Part shown: piece by piece, positions 7,490 through 15,384 of the stretch | Numbering within the stretch: the first letter of the stretch is position 1 | Layout of the letters: each line of letters opens with the position of its first letter | The notes under the pieces: generated by a model | Databases searched by the model: none | Told to the model about the DNA's origin: nothing | Seen by the model: only the letters and a program-made list of their open reading frames with translations | Source: Bacteroidota bacterium | Lineage (GTDB): Bacteria; Bacteroidota; Bacteroidia; Chitinophagales; Chitinophagaceae | Length of the DNA stretch: 24,184 bases | Direction: 5' to 3' | Assembly (NCBI GenBank): GCA_023429985.1 | Contig: JAEZCV010000026.1 | Coordinates: 1 to 24,184 of the forward strand | Made by a program: the position numbers and the translations under genes

Positions 7490-7820
7490 GAGTAGGTTAA
7501 GTTTAGAGAACGGATAATGTTTCTCGAAGGAGATTGGGAACGGTAAAATTCTTCCTTAGGATGATGGAGAGGTTATCGTGAAGATTGGATTAAAAATCAG
7601 GCAGTGCCCGGAGAGGAAGATTGGATAAATGTATTGCAAACATAGAAGTCATTATTGAATTATGCAATAGTTCCGGCCCCTTTAGGCCAACCCGTTTCTT
7701 AAAAACAACACTAGAGAAAATTTTATAATACACAATAGTGCTGGTTAACTGGAATACATATATGCATTACGGTAGCATGAAAAAAATTCCACAGAAAAAA
7801 AATCAAATAACATTGACTGA
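7490..7820. other. 331-base non-coding region between uvrA and T9SS cargo paralogue 2
   Basis: It contains the predicted promoter (7637-7668) and leader of the gene starting at 7489. In the leader an 11-base direct repeat, GAAGATTGGAT, occurs at 7580-7590 and 7616-7626. The AT-rich part at 7690-7820 lies beyond the 3' end of uvrA and shows no convincing terminator hairpin. An open frame at 7738-7995 runs into uvrA antisense and has no coding features. Confidence 0.6.
7637..7668 (-). promoter_or_regulatory. Bacteroidota-type promoter (-33/-7) of T9SS cargo paralogue 2
   Basis: The minus strand reads ATTG (7668-7665), 20 bases, then TATGTTTG (7644-7637), an exact TAnnTTTG -7 with a TTG-type -33 at canonical spacing. 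Transcription would start near 7630, leaving a leader of about 140 bases before the ATG at 7489. Confidence 0.55.
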
Positions 7821-10682
7821 TTACAAATATGAAGCGGTTCTGCTGTTTTTATTCTTTTTTAAATCAGAGGGCTTGCCTGCAAATACAAGGTTGCCTCCCG
7901 CTGCACCTGCCTCAGGCCCCAACTCAATTACCCAGTCCGCACTTTTAATTACATCTGTATTGTGTTCAATAACAAGTACTGAATGTCCCTGGTGAATCAA
8001 GGCGTTAAAAGAAGTGAGTAGTTTTTTAATGTCGTGGAAATGAAGACCTGTTGTTGGTTCATCAAAAATAAAAAGGATCTTTCCCTGTCCCCTGCCCTTT
8101 CCCAGGAAGGAAGCCAGCTTTACACGTTGTGCTTCGCCGCCGGAAAGCGTATCGGATGACTGTCCCAGTTTTACATATCCCAAACCCACTTCACTTAAAG
8201 GACCGAGGCAATTACAAACAGATTTTTCATCCTTAAAAAATTCAATGGCTTCATCAACACTCATCTCCAGCACATCATACACATTTTTTCCTTTGTACTG
8301 CACTTCAAGCACTTCCTCTTTGAATTTTCTGCCATTACAAACTTCACAGGTAAGATGAACATCGGCAAGAAACTGCATTTCAACAATTTTTTCCCCTTCG
8401 CCCTTACAGGCATCACATCTTCCCCCATCCACATTAAAAGAAAAATGTTTGGGCTGAAAACCGCGCATTTTGCTAAGCGGCTGTGAAGCAAAAAGGTCAC
8501 GCATGTGATCCCATGCTTTGATATAGGTAACAGGATTGCTGCGGGATGATTTCCCAATAGGATTCTGGTCAATCATTTCTACCTGGGTAATGGATTCAGT
8601 GTTTCCGCTAACAGCCCTGAGAAAGCCAATCTTGTCGGTAGCTTCGCCCTGAAGCTTTTTAAGTGCAGGAAAAAGCAGGTGTTTAACTAAGGTGGTTTTC
8701 CCGCTTCCACTTACGCCACAAATAACAGAAAGTACGTTAAGGGGAAATTCAACCGTTATATCCTTAAGGTTGTGATGTCTTGCACCTTCTATAATAATAG
8801 ATTCATTCCAGCTTCGAACTTTTTTAGGAGGTTCAATCTTTAATGATCCATTTAAATATTTACCCGTCAGGCTTTCATTGTTTGAAATGATCTCATCATA
8901 ATTTCCCGAAGCAATTACTTCGCCGCCAAGATGCGAAGCCAGGGGACCCATATCAATTATATGATCGGCCTCACGCATCATTGTTTCATCGTGTTCCACC
9001 ACCACCACGGTATTTCCCAGGTCGCGCAATTCTTTTAATACTCTTATAAGATTATGCGTATCCCTCGGGTGCAACCCAATTGAAGGTTCATCTAGAATAT
9101 AAAGTGAATTGGTAAGATTACTTCCCAGGCTTCGGGTGAGTTGAATGCGCTGACTTTCGCCCCCACTTAAGGTATTGGCAAGCCTGCTGAGGGTAAGATA
9201 TCCCAAACCAACATTCAGCATAGTATCGATCCTGTGATGAATTTCGATAAGAATTCTTTTAGCTACCTGTTGTTCATATAAAGAAAAATTGGGCGCTGCT
9301 TCTTCAAACCATTTTTTAAGCTCTATAATAGGCATACTGCTTAATTCACCAATATGCTTACCCTGGATTTTTACATATTGAGCTTCTTTACGAAGTCGGT
9401 GGCCATTACATTCAGGGCAGGTTGTTCTTCCGCGATAACGACTCAGTATCACCCTGTATTGAACTTTATATAAATTTTGTTCTACTTCTTTAAAAAAATC
9501 ATTGATACCGTAAACATGTTCATTTCCTTCCCATAAAATTCTGTATTGCTCTGCCGAAAGGTCGGCAATGGGTTTATGAATGGGGAAATTGAATTTCCGG
9601 GAAGCCTTTACAAAATCTTCTTTCCATTTTCCCAGCTTTTCGCCTTTCCATGGAGCAACGGCACCTTCGTAAACGCTCAGCAACTTGTTGGGAATTACCA
9701 GGTCTTCATCTATTCCGAGTACCATGGAAAAACCTTCACATGTAGGGCAGGCACCATAAGGATTATTAAATGAAAATAAATTGGGAGAGGGTTCTTCAAA
9801 ACTCATTCCATCCAGCTCGAAGCGATTATTAAAATGCAGCAGTTTGTTTCTTGCCCCGGTTCCAGCATCTGCTTCAACATAAACATCACCTTCACCTTCA
9901 TAGAATGCCGTAGAAACAGAATCCGCCAGCCTGTGCTCATCGTCTTCATCAAATTCTTTTACAACTATCCGGTCGATGAGTATATAAACGTTTTCGGGAT
10001 ATTTAAAAGCTTCCAAAAATAATTCTGCGGAATCCATCAGTTCCTCCATCCTGTACACCATCCCTTCTTTAATATCATTTTCTTTTTGAGTGAAAGAGAA
10101 AGGAGAAACATAAATTCTTGAAAAGCCTTTTTGCATAAGAATATTTAATTCTTCTCGGGGCTGCCGGTTGCGATGCATTTTAAAGGCTGAAAGAATATAT
10201 ACTTTTGTTTCTTCTTTTAATACCCTGATGGCTTCCAATACATCCTTTACATCATCTTTCTTAACCACCCTACCGGAAACGGGGCTGTAGGTTTTGCCTG
10301 CCCTGGCAAAAAGAAGCCGCAGGTAATCATAAATTTCCGTCATGCTTCCCACTGTGCTGCGGGGTGTGCGGGAAATAACTTTTTGTTCAATGGCAATTGC
10401 AGGAGCAAGACCTTTAATATAATCCACATCCGGTTTATCCATTCGGTTGAGAAACTGCCTTACATAGGCACTCAGGCTTTCAGCATATCTTCTTTGCCCT
10501 TCTGCAAACAACGTATCTATGGTAAGCGATGATTTACCCGACCCGGATACGCCGGTTACTACAATCAATTTATTGCGGGGGAAACTAACGTCAATGTTTT
10601 TGAGGTTGTGAACGCGCGCGCCTTTTATATATATGGAGTCTGTAACGGGAATATTTTTCTTTGCCTTTGCTTTTGTTTTCAT
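7821..10682 (-). CDS. uvrA: UvrABC excinuclease subunit A, with an incomplete N-terminal zinc site
   Basis: A 953-aa protein of normal family length and full tandem-ABC layout. UvrA recognises bulky DNA lesions and loads UvrB in nucleotide excision repair. Nucleotide site 1: Walker A GVSGSGKS (44-51), signature LSGGESQR (505-512), Walker B LYILDEPSIGLH (527-538). Nucleotide site 2: Walker A GVSGSGKT (656-663), signature LSGGEAQR (846-853), Walker B FIFDEPTTGLH (871-881). The C-terminal zinc finger is intact: CDAC 756-759, 19 residues, CEVC 779-782. A CPEC pair lies at 422-425. The N-terminal zinc finger is not intact: the second pair is present (CPTC, 312-315, after LFSFNNPYGA), but where UvrA normally has the first CxxC the sequence reads RFELDGMSFEEPSP (287-300). 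The stretch after LRLLFARAGK also lacks the usual CP.CG (TYSPVSGRVVKKD). This may be the Bacteroidota UvrA variant, with a canonical copy elsewhere in the genome. The start is ATG at 10682, with no Shine-Dalgarno. Confidence 0.95.
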   Translation of the reverse strand: MKTKAKAKKNIPVTDSIYIKGARVHNLKNIDVSFPRNKLIVVTGVSGSGKSSLTIDTLFAEGQRRYAESLSAYVRQFLNRMDKPDVDYIKGLAPAIAIEQKVISRTPRSTVGSMTEIYDYLRLLFARAGKTYSPVSGRVVKKDDVKDVLEAIRVLKEETKVYILSAFKMHRNRQPREELNILMQKGFSRIYVSPFSFTQKENDIKEGMVYRMEELMDSAELFLEAFKYPENVYILIDRIVVKEFDEDDEHRLADSVSTAFYEGEGDVYVEADAGTGARNKLLHFNNRFELDGMSFEEPSPNLFSFNNPYGACPTCEGFSMVLGIDEDLVIPNKLLSVYEGAVAPWKGEKLGKWKEDFVKASRKFNFPIHKPIADLSAEQYRILWEGNEHVYGINDFFKEVEQNLYKVQYRVILSRYRGRTTCPECNGHRLRKEAQYVKIQGKHIGELSSMPIIELKKWFEEAAPNFSLYEQQVAKRILIEIHHRIDTMLNVGLGYLTLSRLANTLSGGESQRIQLTRSLGSNLTNSLYILDEPSIGLHPRDTHNLIRVLKELRDLGNTVVVVEHDETMMREADHIIDMGPLASHLGGEVIASGNYDEIISNNESLTGKYLNGSLKIEPPKKVRSWNESIIIEGARHHNLKDITVEFPLNVLSVICGVSGSGKTTLVKHLLFPALKKLQGEATDKIGFLRAVSGNTESITQVEMIDQNPIGKSSRSNPVTYIKAWDHMRDLFASQPLSKMRGFQPKHFSFNVDGGRCDACKGEGEKIVEMQFLADVHLTCEVCNGRKFKEEVLEVQYKGKNVYDVLEMSVDEAIEFFKDEKSVCNCLGPLSEVGLGYVKLGQSSDTLSGGEAQRVKLASFLGKGRGQGKILFIFDEPTTGLHFHDIKKLLTSFNALIHQGHSVLVIEHNTDVIKSADWVIELGPEAGAAGGNLVFAGKPSDLKKNKNSRTASYL

Positions 10683-10689
10683 GCCGGTG

Positions 10690-10718
10690 CAAAAATACGG
10701 TATGCTAAATAGTTTAGC
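10690..10718 (-). promoter_or_regulatory. uvrA -7 element with adjacent palindrome (possible operator, near-leaderless start)
   Basis: The minus strand reads TATTTTTG (10697-10690), an exact TAnnTTTG match only seven bases from the uvrA ATG. Transcription would start about 0-5 bases before the start codon. Just upstream is a perfect inverted repeat, GCTAAA-TAG-TTTAGC (10704-10718), placed in the -7/-33 spacer where a repressor would block polymerase. No TTTG-like -33 is seen at the expected place. Confidence 0.4.
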
Positions 10719-10981
10719 TTTTAAAAATCGATGAAATGGGAATTCGGTAAATACAATTTGGGAAAAATAAAGAGCAAAGCAGGCTAAACCAAAGAGTTAT
10801 GTCTTAACATGTCTTTCACAATTTTGAGTAAGATCGGGATAATAAATCTTGCATGTTTTAAAAAACTATTCTATTTTTAAGCCAACAAACCGTTTAACAA
10901 ATCAAATAATCTTTCCCGCCTATCGTATAAACTTCTACTTTTTTTCATTTATCGTCCATATCCAAGTACCACTTAAACCGT

Positions 10982-10986
10982 AGGAG
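10982..10986 (+). promoter_or_regulatory. Shine-Dalgarno-like AGGAG before the sigma factor start
   Basis: AGGAG lies three bases before the ATG at 10990. The spacing is short, but the motif stands out because the other genes here lack one. It supports this ATG as the start. Confidence 0.45.
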
Positions 10987-10989
10987 TTT

Positions 10990-11571
10990 ATGAATTTATT
11001 ATCCAAACTGTCCGACAACGAGCTAGTAAACTCGTTCACATCCGGGAATGTAAACGCATTAGAGGTCCTTGTATTGCGTCACAAGGAGAAACTCTATACC
11101 TCTATTTACTTCCTTGTTAAAGACAAGTATCTTGCCAAAGATATTTTCCAGGATGTATTTATCAGAATTATAGACACCATTCGGGGTGGCCGGTATACCG
11201 AGGAAGGTAAATTCCTGCCATGGGCTATGCGTATTGCCCATAATTTATGTGTAGATCATTTTCGCAAGGTTAAGCGCACTCCCACCATTCGCAATAGCGA
11301 GGAACAGGATATTTTTGAGGTGTTGAATTTTACGGAAGATAGTGCGGAAGATAAAATGATCAAAAATCAAAGTCACTGCCGCGTACGTGAAATGCTGGAC
11401 CTATTACCTGAAGACCAGCGCGAGGTAATTATTCTAAGGCATTTTGGAGATATGAGTTTTAAAGAAATTGCGGCCATTACCAATTGCAGTATCAATACGG
11501 CATTGGGACGTATGCGTTACGGGCTCATAAACCTGAGAAAAATGATGGTACAAAAACAGATCGCTTTGTGA
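10990..11571 (+). CDS. ECF-type RNA polymerase sigma factor (sigma-70 family)
   Basis: A 193-aa protein with the two ECF domains. Region 2 spans about 22-95, including the DIFQDVFIRIIDTI stretch and the region 2.3/2.4 helix FLPWAMRIAHNLCVDHFRKVKR (75-96). Region 4 spans about 134-187, with MLDLLPEDQREVIILRHFGDMSFKEIAAITNCSINTALGRMRYGLINLRK containing the -35/-33-recognising helix-turn-helix. It directs RNA polymerase to a subset of promoters. No anti-sigma, FecR or SusC/D-like gene lies beside it. The downstream neighbour is convergent fabI beyond a terminator, so it is a single-gene unit. This orphan form, with region 2 nearly invariant, resembles a sigma factor I recall as widely conserved in Chitinophagaceae. 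What signal controls it is not visible. Confidence 0.93.
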   Translation: MNLLSKLSDNELVNSFTSGNVNALEVLVLRHKEKLYTSIYFLVKDKYLAKDIFQDVFIRIIDTIRGGRYTEEGKFLPWAMRIAHNLCVDHFRKVKRTPTIRNSEEQDIFEVLNFTEDSAEDKMIKNQSHCRVREMLDLLPEDQREVIILRHFGDMSFKEIAAITNCSINTALGRMRYGLINLRKMMVQKQIAL

Positions 11572-11720
11572 TTTTTAACATTGTTTGTATATTAGTGCAT
11601 CAGAAACTACGTTTCTAAACTTTCCAGCTCTTTAACATCAGTCCTGATAAAAATAATGTCATTCTTATTCTCCCACTACCTGCTTGCCGTAGGCGGTTGA
11701 TTAAGGATGACGACTAATTG

Positions 11721-11746
11721 AAAAAGCCCCTTTACGGGGCTTTTTT
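11721..11746. terminator. Strong bidirectional terminator between sigma factor gene and fabI
   Basis: The arm AAAAAGCCCC (11721-11730), loop TTTAC and arm GGGGCTTTTTT (11736-11746) form a perfect 10-bp stem with T-runs on both strands. It lies between the convergent ends of the sigma gene (11571) and fabI (11774). Confidence 0.92.
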
Positions 11747-11773
11747 ATTGAACCTGCTAGAAAAATCAGTTGA

Positions 11774-12583
11774 TCAGCCCATTTTTTCCACGATAGCATC
11801 GCTAACCCCGGTAAAGCTGAAACCTCCATCGTGAAACAGGTTTTGCATGGTAATATAGCGCGACATATCGCTGAACATGAAAGAACAGTAATTGGCGCAA
11901 TCTTCGGCAGTAGCATTTCCGAGCGGACTCATTTTTTCGGCATAATCTATAAACATATCAAATCCTTTTACGCCGCTGCCTGCTGTAGTGCGTGTGGGAG
12001 ACTGGGAAATAGTATTCACCCTTACTTTTTTTCTTACTCCGTAATGATAGCCAAAGCTCCTGGCAACACTTTCAAGCAAAGCTTTTGCATCTGCCATTTC
12101 ATTATAATCCGGGAATACACGCTGGGCGGCGATATAGGTTAACCCAACTACACTACCCCATTCGTTTAATGCATCCATATCCCAGGCAGTACGCAAAACG
12201 CGGTGTAAACTCATGGCAGAAATATCGAGAGATTTCTGGTTCCATTCATAATTCATTTCTGTATAATGCTTTCCCTTGCGCACATTCAGGCTCATTCCTA
12301 TGGAATGTAGTATGAAATCAATTCCTCCACCAAAATGTTTTTGTGATTCTTCAAATAAATTTTTCAGATCGTCCATGCTGGTAACATCTGCGCCAATAAC
12401 TGGAGCCTGTATATCTTCTGAAAGTTTGTTGATCTCTCCCATTCTCAATGCAACAGGTGCATTTGATAAAACAATCTGTGCACCCTGCTCATGACATTTC
12501 ATGGCTGTTTTCCAGGCTATGGATTTTTCATCCAGCGCACCAAAAATGATTCCTTTCTTACCTGCTAATAAATTATTTGACAT
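11774..12583 (-). CDS. fabI: Enoyl-[acyl-carrier-protein] reductase (NADH-type, FabI)
   Basis: A 269-aa short-chain dehydrogenase-fold enzyme that catalyses the last reduction of fatty-acid elongation (trans-2-enoyl-ACP to acyl-ACP). It shows the FabI hallmarks: an N-terminal nucleotide loop, GIIFGALDEKSIAW (11-24), in the FabI form rather than the GxxxGxG of classical SDRs; ADVTSMDDL (65-73); ILHSIGMS (91-98); and the active-site pair Tyr150 and Tyr160-x6-Lys167 (LTYIAAQRVFPDYNEMADAK). SQSPTRTTAGSGVKGFDMF (193-211) is the mobile substrate-binding loop (compare SAGPIRTLAASGI). Length is normal. It is the last gene of the recN / 60-aa membrane protein / fabI unit, 20 bases after its neighbour, and ends before the shared terminator at 11721. 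This is the usual triclosan/diazaborine target class; sensitivity cannot be read here. Confidence 0.95.
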   Translation of the reverse strand: MSNNLLAGKKGIIFGALDEKSIAWKTAMKCHEQGAQIVLSNAPVALRMGEINKLSEDIQAPVIGADVTSMDDLKNLFEESQKHFGGGIDFILHSIGMSLNVRKGKHYTEMNYEWNQKSLDISAMSLHRVLRTAWDMDALNEWGSVVGLTYIAAQRVFPDYNEMADAKALLESVARSFGYHYGVRKKVRVNTISQSPTRTTAGSGVKGFDMFIDYAEKMSPLGNATAEDCANYCSFMFSDMSRYITMQNLFHDGGFSFTGVSDAIVEKMG

Positions 12584-12603
12584 ATGGTTGGTTTAGATAT
12601 GAG

Positions 12604-12786
12604 CTATAAAAATTTCAGCATCAGCCACACAAATATAAATGTATAGAAGAAAGCCATGGCAAATCCGGAGACCATATAGAGAATAAACCTTGGAAACGAC
12701 CGCCGCGGATTAATGGTTTTGATCATAAACCGGTTTATGTAATAGGCTGGAACAGCAATTATGAGTATGAACAAAAGAAGTTCCAT
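12604..12786 (-). CDS. Small two-helix membrane protein between recN and fabI
   Basis: A 60-aa hydrophobic protein with two predicted membrane helices (about 2-18 and 34-58) joined by a basic loop, RFMIKTINPRRSFPRFIL, which by the positive-inside rule should face the cytoplasm. Its ATG shares one base with the recN stop (TGATG, 12788-12784), a classical arrangement for translational coupling, and fabI follows after 20 bases. The tight fit argues that it is a real gene despite its size. I do not recognise a family. It could be a membrane-anchored accessory to lipid synthesis or an unrelated passenger. Confidence 0.7.
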   Translation of the reverse strand: MELLLFILIIAVPAYYINRFMIKTINPRRSFPRFILYMVSGFAMAFFYTFIFVWLMLKFL

Positions 12787-14441
12787 CAGTTCATGATCAT
12801 TTCCTTAGCATTTTCAAGGGCGGCTGCTGTAGGTTTCTCCCCGCTAAGCATGCGTGCTATGGCAACGATCCTTTCATCCCTGCTCAATAATTTTACGCCA
12901 GTGGAAATAACATTGTCCTTAACTTCTTTGAAAACAAAATAGTGGGCGTCTGCTTTGCCTGCGATCTGAGGCTGATGGGTAATGCAGATAACCTGACGCT
13001 CCGAGGAAAGTTCTTTCATAATGATTCCTACCTGTTTGGCAGCTTCACCCGAAATGCCTGTATCTATTTCATCAAAGATCAGGGTAGGCATATCCATGGA
13101 ACCAGCTACCAGCGATTTTATACATAGCATAAGCCGGCTAAGTTCTCCACCACTGGCAACTTTCCGTAGCGGGTGAAACTGGTTGCTTTTGTTGGCATCA
13201 AACAAAATGGATATTTCATCGGTTCCGTGAACTTGTAATTCTTTATTACTGATATCAACTCTAATCCTGGCATTAGGCATACCCACCTGTGCCAGCATAT
13301 CATTTACCTTCTTTTCAAATGGCTTTACCTGCGCTTTTCTTTTTTGAGATATCTGTGCGGCCTTATTGATTAAAACTGAATACAATTCATCATATTGCTT
13401 TTTTATTTCTGCAATAGTATCATCTATATTCAGGACTTCATTTAATTTTTTCTGTAGTTCGTTTTGAATGGAAAGAAGTTCAGCAGTTGTTTTTACACCA
13501 TGCTTCTTCAGCAATTTATATCCAAGAGATATCCTGTCGTTGATCCTTTCCAGGGAAGATTCATCAAAGCTGATCTTATCTTTCAAATAACTGATCTCGG
13601 AACGCACATCCTGCAGTTCGATAAATGCCGATTGAACTCTTTCAGCTAGTGAAGGCAATCCTGCCAGCAGCTCCTGGTATTGATGCAACTGCTGTAAAAT
13701 CAACTTTAATTTTGAAAGAACCGGAGCATCGCCTTCGTCCAGTTCATAAATAATTTTTTCAAGCGATTTGCTGATGCCTTCGGCATTGGAAAGCATTTTC
13801 AATTCCTGGTCGAGGTCTTCCAATTCATTTTCCCTGAAGTTAGCTTCTTCGAGTTCATTAAATTGAAACTGGTTGTAGTCAAGTTCCCTGGAAAAATTTT
13901 CCTTTCTTTCTTCCAGCTCTTTCAGTTGGGTTTTAAGCTGCGTCAACTGGCGAAAAGAAACTGCAAAGGATTGTAAAGCAGTAGAGTTCCCGGCGAGTGC
14001 ATCCATAACCTCTCTTTGGAAATCGGCCTGCCCAAGGTCTATGGTATCAAATTGCTGGTGCAAGTCAACCAGCATATTACTTAACTGGCTTAGTTGTGAA
14101 AGATTTACCGGAGTGTCGTTGATGAAAGCCCTGGATTTTCCATTAATGGATATTTCGCGGCGCACCACGATCTCATCCTGGAGATCAAGTTCATGATGAT
14201 GAAAAAAATCAATGATATTTTGCTGCGTTGCACCTTGAAAGATCCCCTCAACAATGCATTTTTTGTCCTTTTTTAATAGTACGCCCGATTCTGCTCTTTC
14301 TCCCATGATCAAGCCCAATGCGCCCACAATAATAGATTTTCCTGCGCCTGTTTCACCGGTAATAATATTGAGAGATTTGGAAAAATCAATTTCCAGTTCA
14401 TCTATAATGGCGTAATTCTGAATAGATAACCTGCTAAGCAT
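12786..14441 (-). CDS. recN: DNA repair protein RecN
   Basis: An SMC-like ATPase of recombinational double-strand-break repair. I chose the ATG at 14441 (551 aa) because family members begin ML..LSIQNYA. An in-frame ATG at 14453 adds only MPQN. Numbering from 14441: Walker A TGETGAGKS (28-36), a long coiled coil of about 145-380 split by a short hinge-like break, ABC signature ASGGELSR (429-436), Walker B TLIFDEIDTGISG (453-465) and the H-loop ITHQPQIA (487-494). RecN holds broken ends together and supports RecA-dependent repair. It is the first gene of a three-gene unit and overlaps the next start by one base. Co-transcription of a repair gene with fabI is unexpected from function. No promoter matching TAnnTTTG was found just upstream. 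Confidence 0.95.
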   Translation of the reverse strand: MLSRLSIQNYAIIDELEIDFSKSLNIITGETGAGKSIIVGALGLIMGERAESGVLLKKDKKCIVEGIFQGATQQNIIDFFHHHELDLQDEIVVRREISINGKSRAFINDTPVNLSQLSQLSNMLVDLHQQFDTIDLGQADFQREVMDALAGNSTALQSFAVSFRQLTQLKTQLKELEERKENFSRELDYNQFQFNELEEANFRENELEDLDQELKMLSNAEGISKSLEKIIYELDEGDAPVLSKLKLILQQLHQYQELLAGLPSLAERVQSAFIELQDVRSEISYLKDKISFDESSLERINDRISLGYKLLKKHGVKTTAELLSIQNELQKKLNEVLNIDDTIAEIKKQYDELYSVLINKAAQISQKRKAQVKPFEKKVNDMLAQVGMPNARIRVDISNKELQVHGTDEISILFDANKSNQFHPLRKVASGGELSRLMLCIKSLVAGSMDMPTLIFDEIDTGISGEAAKQVGIIMKELSSERQVICITHQPQIAGKADAHYFVFKEVKDNVISTGVKLLSRDERIVAIARMLSGEKPTAAALENAKEMIMN

Positions 14442-14531
14442 ATTCTGTGGCAAATTAATGGAAATAAAAAATGCAAAAGGATGAATTTATACAGGTTTCG
14501 CTGAGAAATTTCGCCGGAAGATTTTCAAAAC

Positions 14532-14555
14532 AAAAAACCGCCACGAGGGCGGTTT
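14532..14555 (-). terminator. Rho-independent terminator after the zinc-ribbon gene
   Basis: On the minus strand the stem AAACCGCC / GGCGGTTT (14555-14548 and 14542-14535), with loop CTCGT, is followed by further T residues (down to 14532), giving GGCGGTTTTTTG. It lies about 20 bases beyond the stop of the gene at 14575 and separates it from recN. On the plus strand the tail is poor. Confidence 0.85.
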
Positions 14556-14574
14556 ACATTATTGTAATTACATC

Positions 14575-15330
14575 TTATTTTACTTCTATTGACTCTGTAA
14601 GTTCGGAATCCACAAGTATACGTCCACAGTTTTCACAAACCATAACTTTTTTACGCTGCTTGATCTCGCTTTGCTTTTGGGGAGGAATGGAATAAAAACA
14701 TCCTCCGCAGGCATCTCTTTCTACAGGAACAACGGCCAGACCGTTGCGGTAATTTTTGCGGATCTTTTCATAACTGGTAAGAAGCCTGGGATCAACATTT
14801 GACTTGGCATCTTTTGCCAGTTCATTAAAATGTTTTTCTTCCTTTTCTGTAGTGGAAATGATCTTTTCCAGTTCGGATTTTTTTCCGCTTAACACAGATT
14901 CCTTACTGGCAAGCGCTTTCTTTGCCTTTTCAAGCGCAATAGCCTTATCGGCTATTTCTTCGTTAGCATCCTTGATATGTTTTTCGCAAAGCTTAATTTC
15001 AAGCTGTTGCATTTCCATTTCTTTGTTGATGGCTTCAAATTCGCGGTTGTTCTTTACGTTCTCGCTTTGCTTTTCGTATTTCTTTACCAGCGCCTCTGCT
15101 TCTTTAATGGCTTCTTTTTTTTGTGCAATGAATTCTGTAATTCCATTGATCTCTTCTTCAATGCGCAGCTGGCGTGCATTCAGGCCCTGAATCTCATCTT
15201 CAAGGTCGGCCACTTCCATGGGAAGTTCACCTTTTAAGATATGGATCTCGTCAAGTTTAGATTCAACCTTCTGAAGTGTAACAAGTGAATTCAGTTTCTC
15301 TTCAACTGAATATTCTTTAACGTTGGCCAT
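14575..15330 (-). CDS. Coiled-coil protein with C-terminal C4 zinc ribbon (CT398-like)
   Basis: A 251-aa protein. Residues about 5-175 are almost entirely charged heptad helix, predicted as a long antiparallel coiled coil, including the conserved-looking KNNREFEAINKEME (93-106). The C-terminus carries a four-cysteine zinc ribbon: CGGC (208-211) and CENC (232-235), with SIPPQKQSEIKQRKKVMV between. This matches the 'zinc ribbon domain-containing' DksA/CT398-like family. Its biochemical role is poorly defined in the family; the chlamydial CT398 homologue has been linked to sigma-54 and secretion components. The gene lies 54 bases downstream of the Nif3-family gene on the same strand. That pairing is frequent in bacteria and suggests a shared process. 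It is cytosolic and ends at a clear terminator. Confidence 0.85.
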   Translation of the reverse strand: MANVKEYSVEEKLNSLVTLQKVESKLDEIHILKGELPMEVADLEDEIQGLNARQLRIEEEINGITEFIAQKKEAIKEAEALVKKYEKQSENVKNNREFEAINKEMEMQQLEIKLCEKHIKDANEEIADKAIALEKAKKALASKESVLSGKKSELEKIISTTEKEEKHFNELAKDAKSNVDPRLLTSYEKIRKNYRNGLAVVPVERDACGGCFYSIPPQKQSEIKQRKKVMVCENCGRILVDSELTESIEVK

Positions 15331-15366
15331 TTAAATTTTGTTTGAATGTAACAGGTCCGGCGACCC

Positions 15367-15381
15367 GGGATAGCTTATCCC
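15367..15381 (-). promoter_or_regulatory. Intercistronic hairpin between Nif3 and zinc-ribbon genes
   Basis: A perfect inverted repeat, GGGATA-GCT-TATCCC, just after the Nif3-family stop. It lacks a T-run on the minus strand, so it is unlikely to be a full terminator. It could be an mRNA processing or 3'-stability element in the Nif3/zinc-ribbon transcript. Confidence 0.35.
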
Positions 15382-15384
15382 CAG

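Larger units (their letters stand above)
10683..10989. other. 307-base divergent intergenic region between uvrA and the ECF sigma factor gene
   Basis: It holds the predicted uvrA -7 element and palindrome at its left end (10690-10718) and the AGGAG ribosome site of the sigma gene at its right end (10982-10986). For the sigma gene I see no exact TAnnTTTG on the plus strand. The nearest candidate is TACTTTTT near 10936. No tRNA, small RNA hairpin or repeat was recognised in the AT-rich middle. Confidence 0.5.

Noticed and set aside
11676..11698. Imperfect palindrome-like stretch (ACCTGCTTGCCGTAGGCGGT) downstream of the sigma gene
   Set aside because: It resembles degenerate dispersed palindromes seen in related genomes, but only about five of eight arm positions pair. 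Not enough to call a repeat from one copy.
14804..15190. 128-codon Ser/Phe-rich frame opposite the zinc-ribbon gene
   Set aside because: Low-complexity antisense of coiled-coil codons (Glu/Lys-rich on the real strand). Not a gene.
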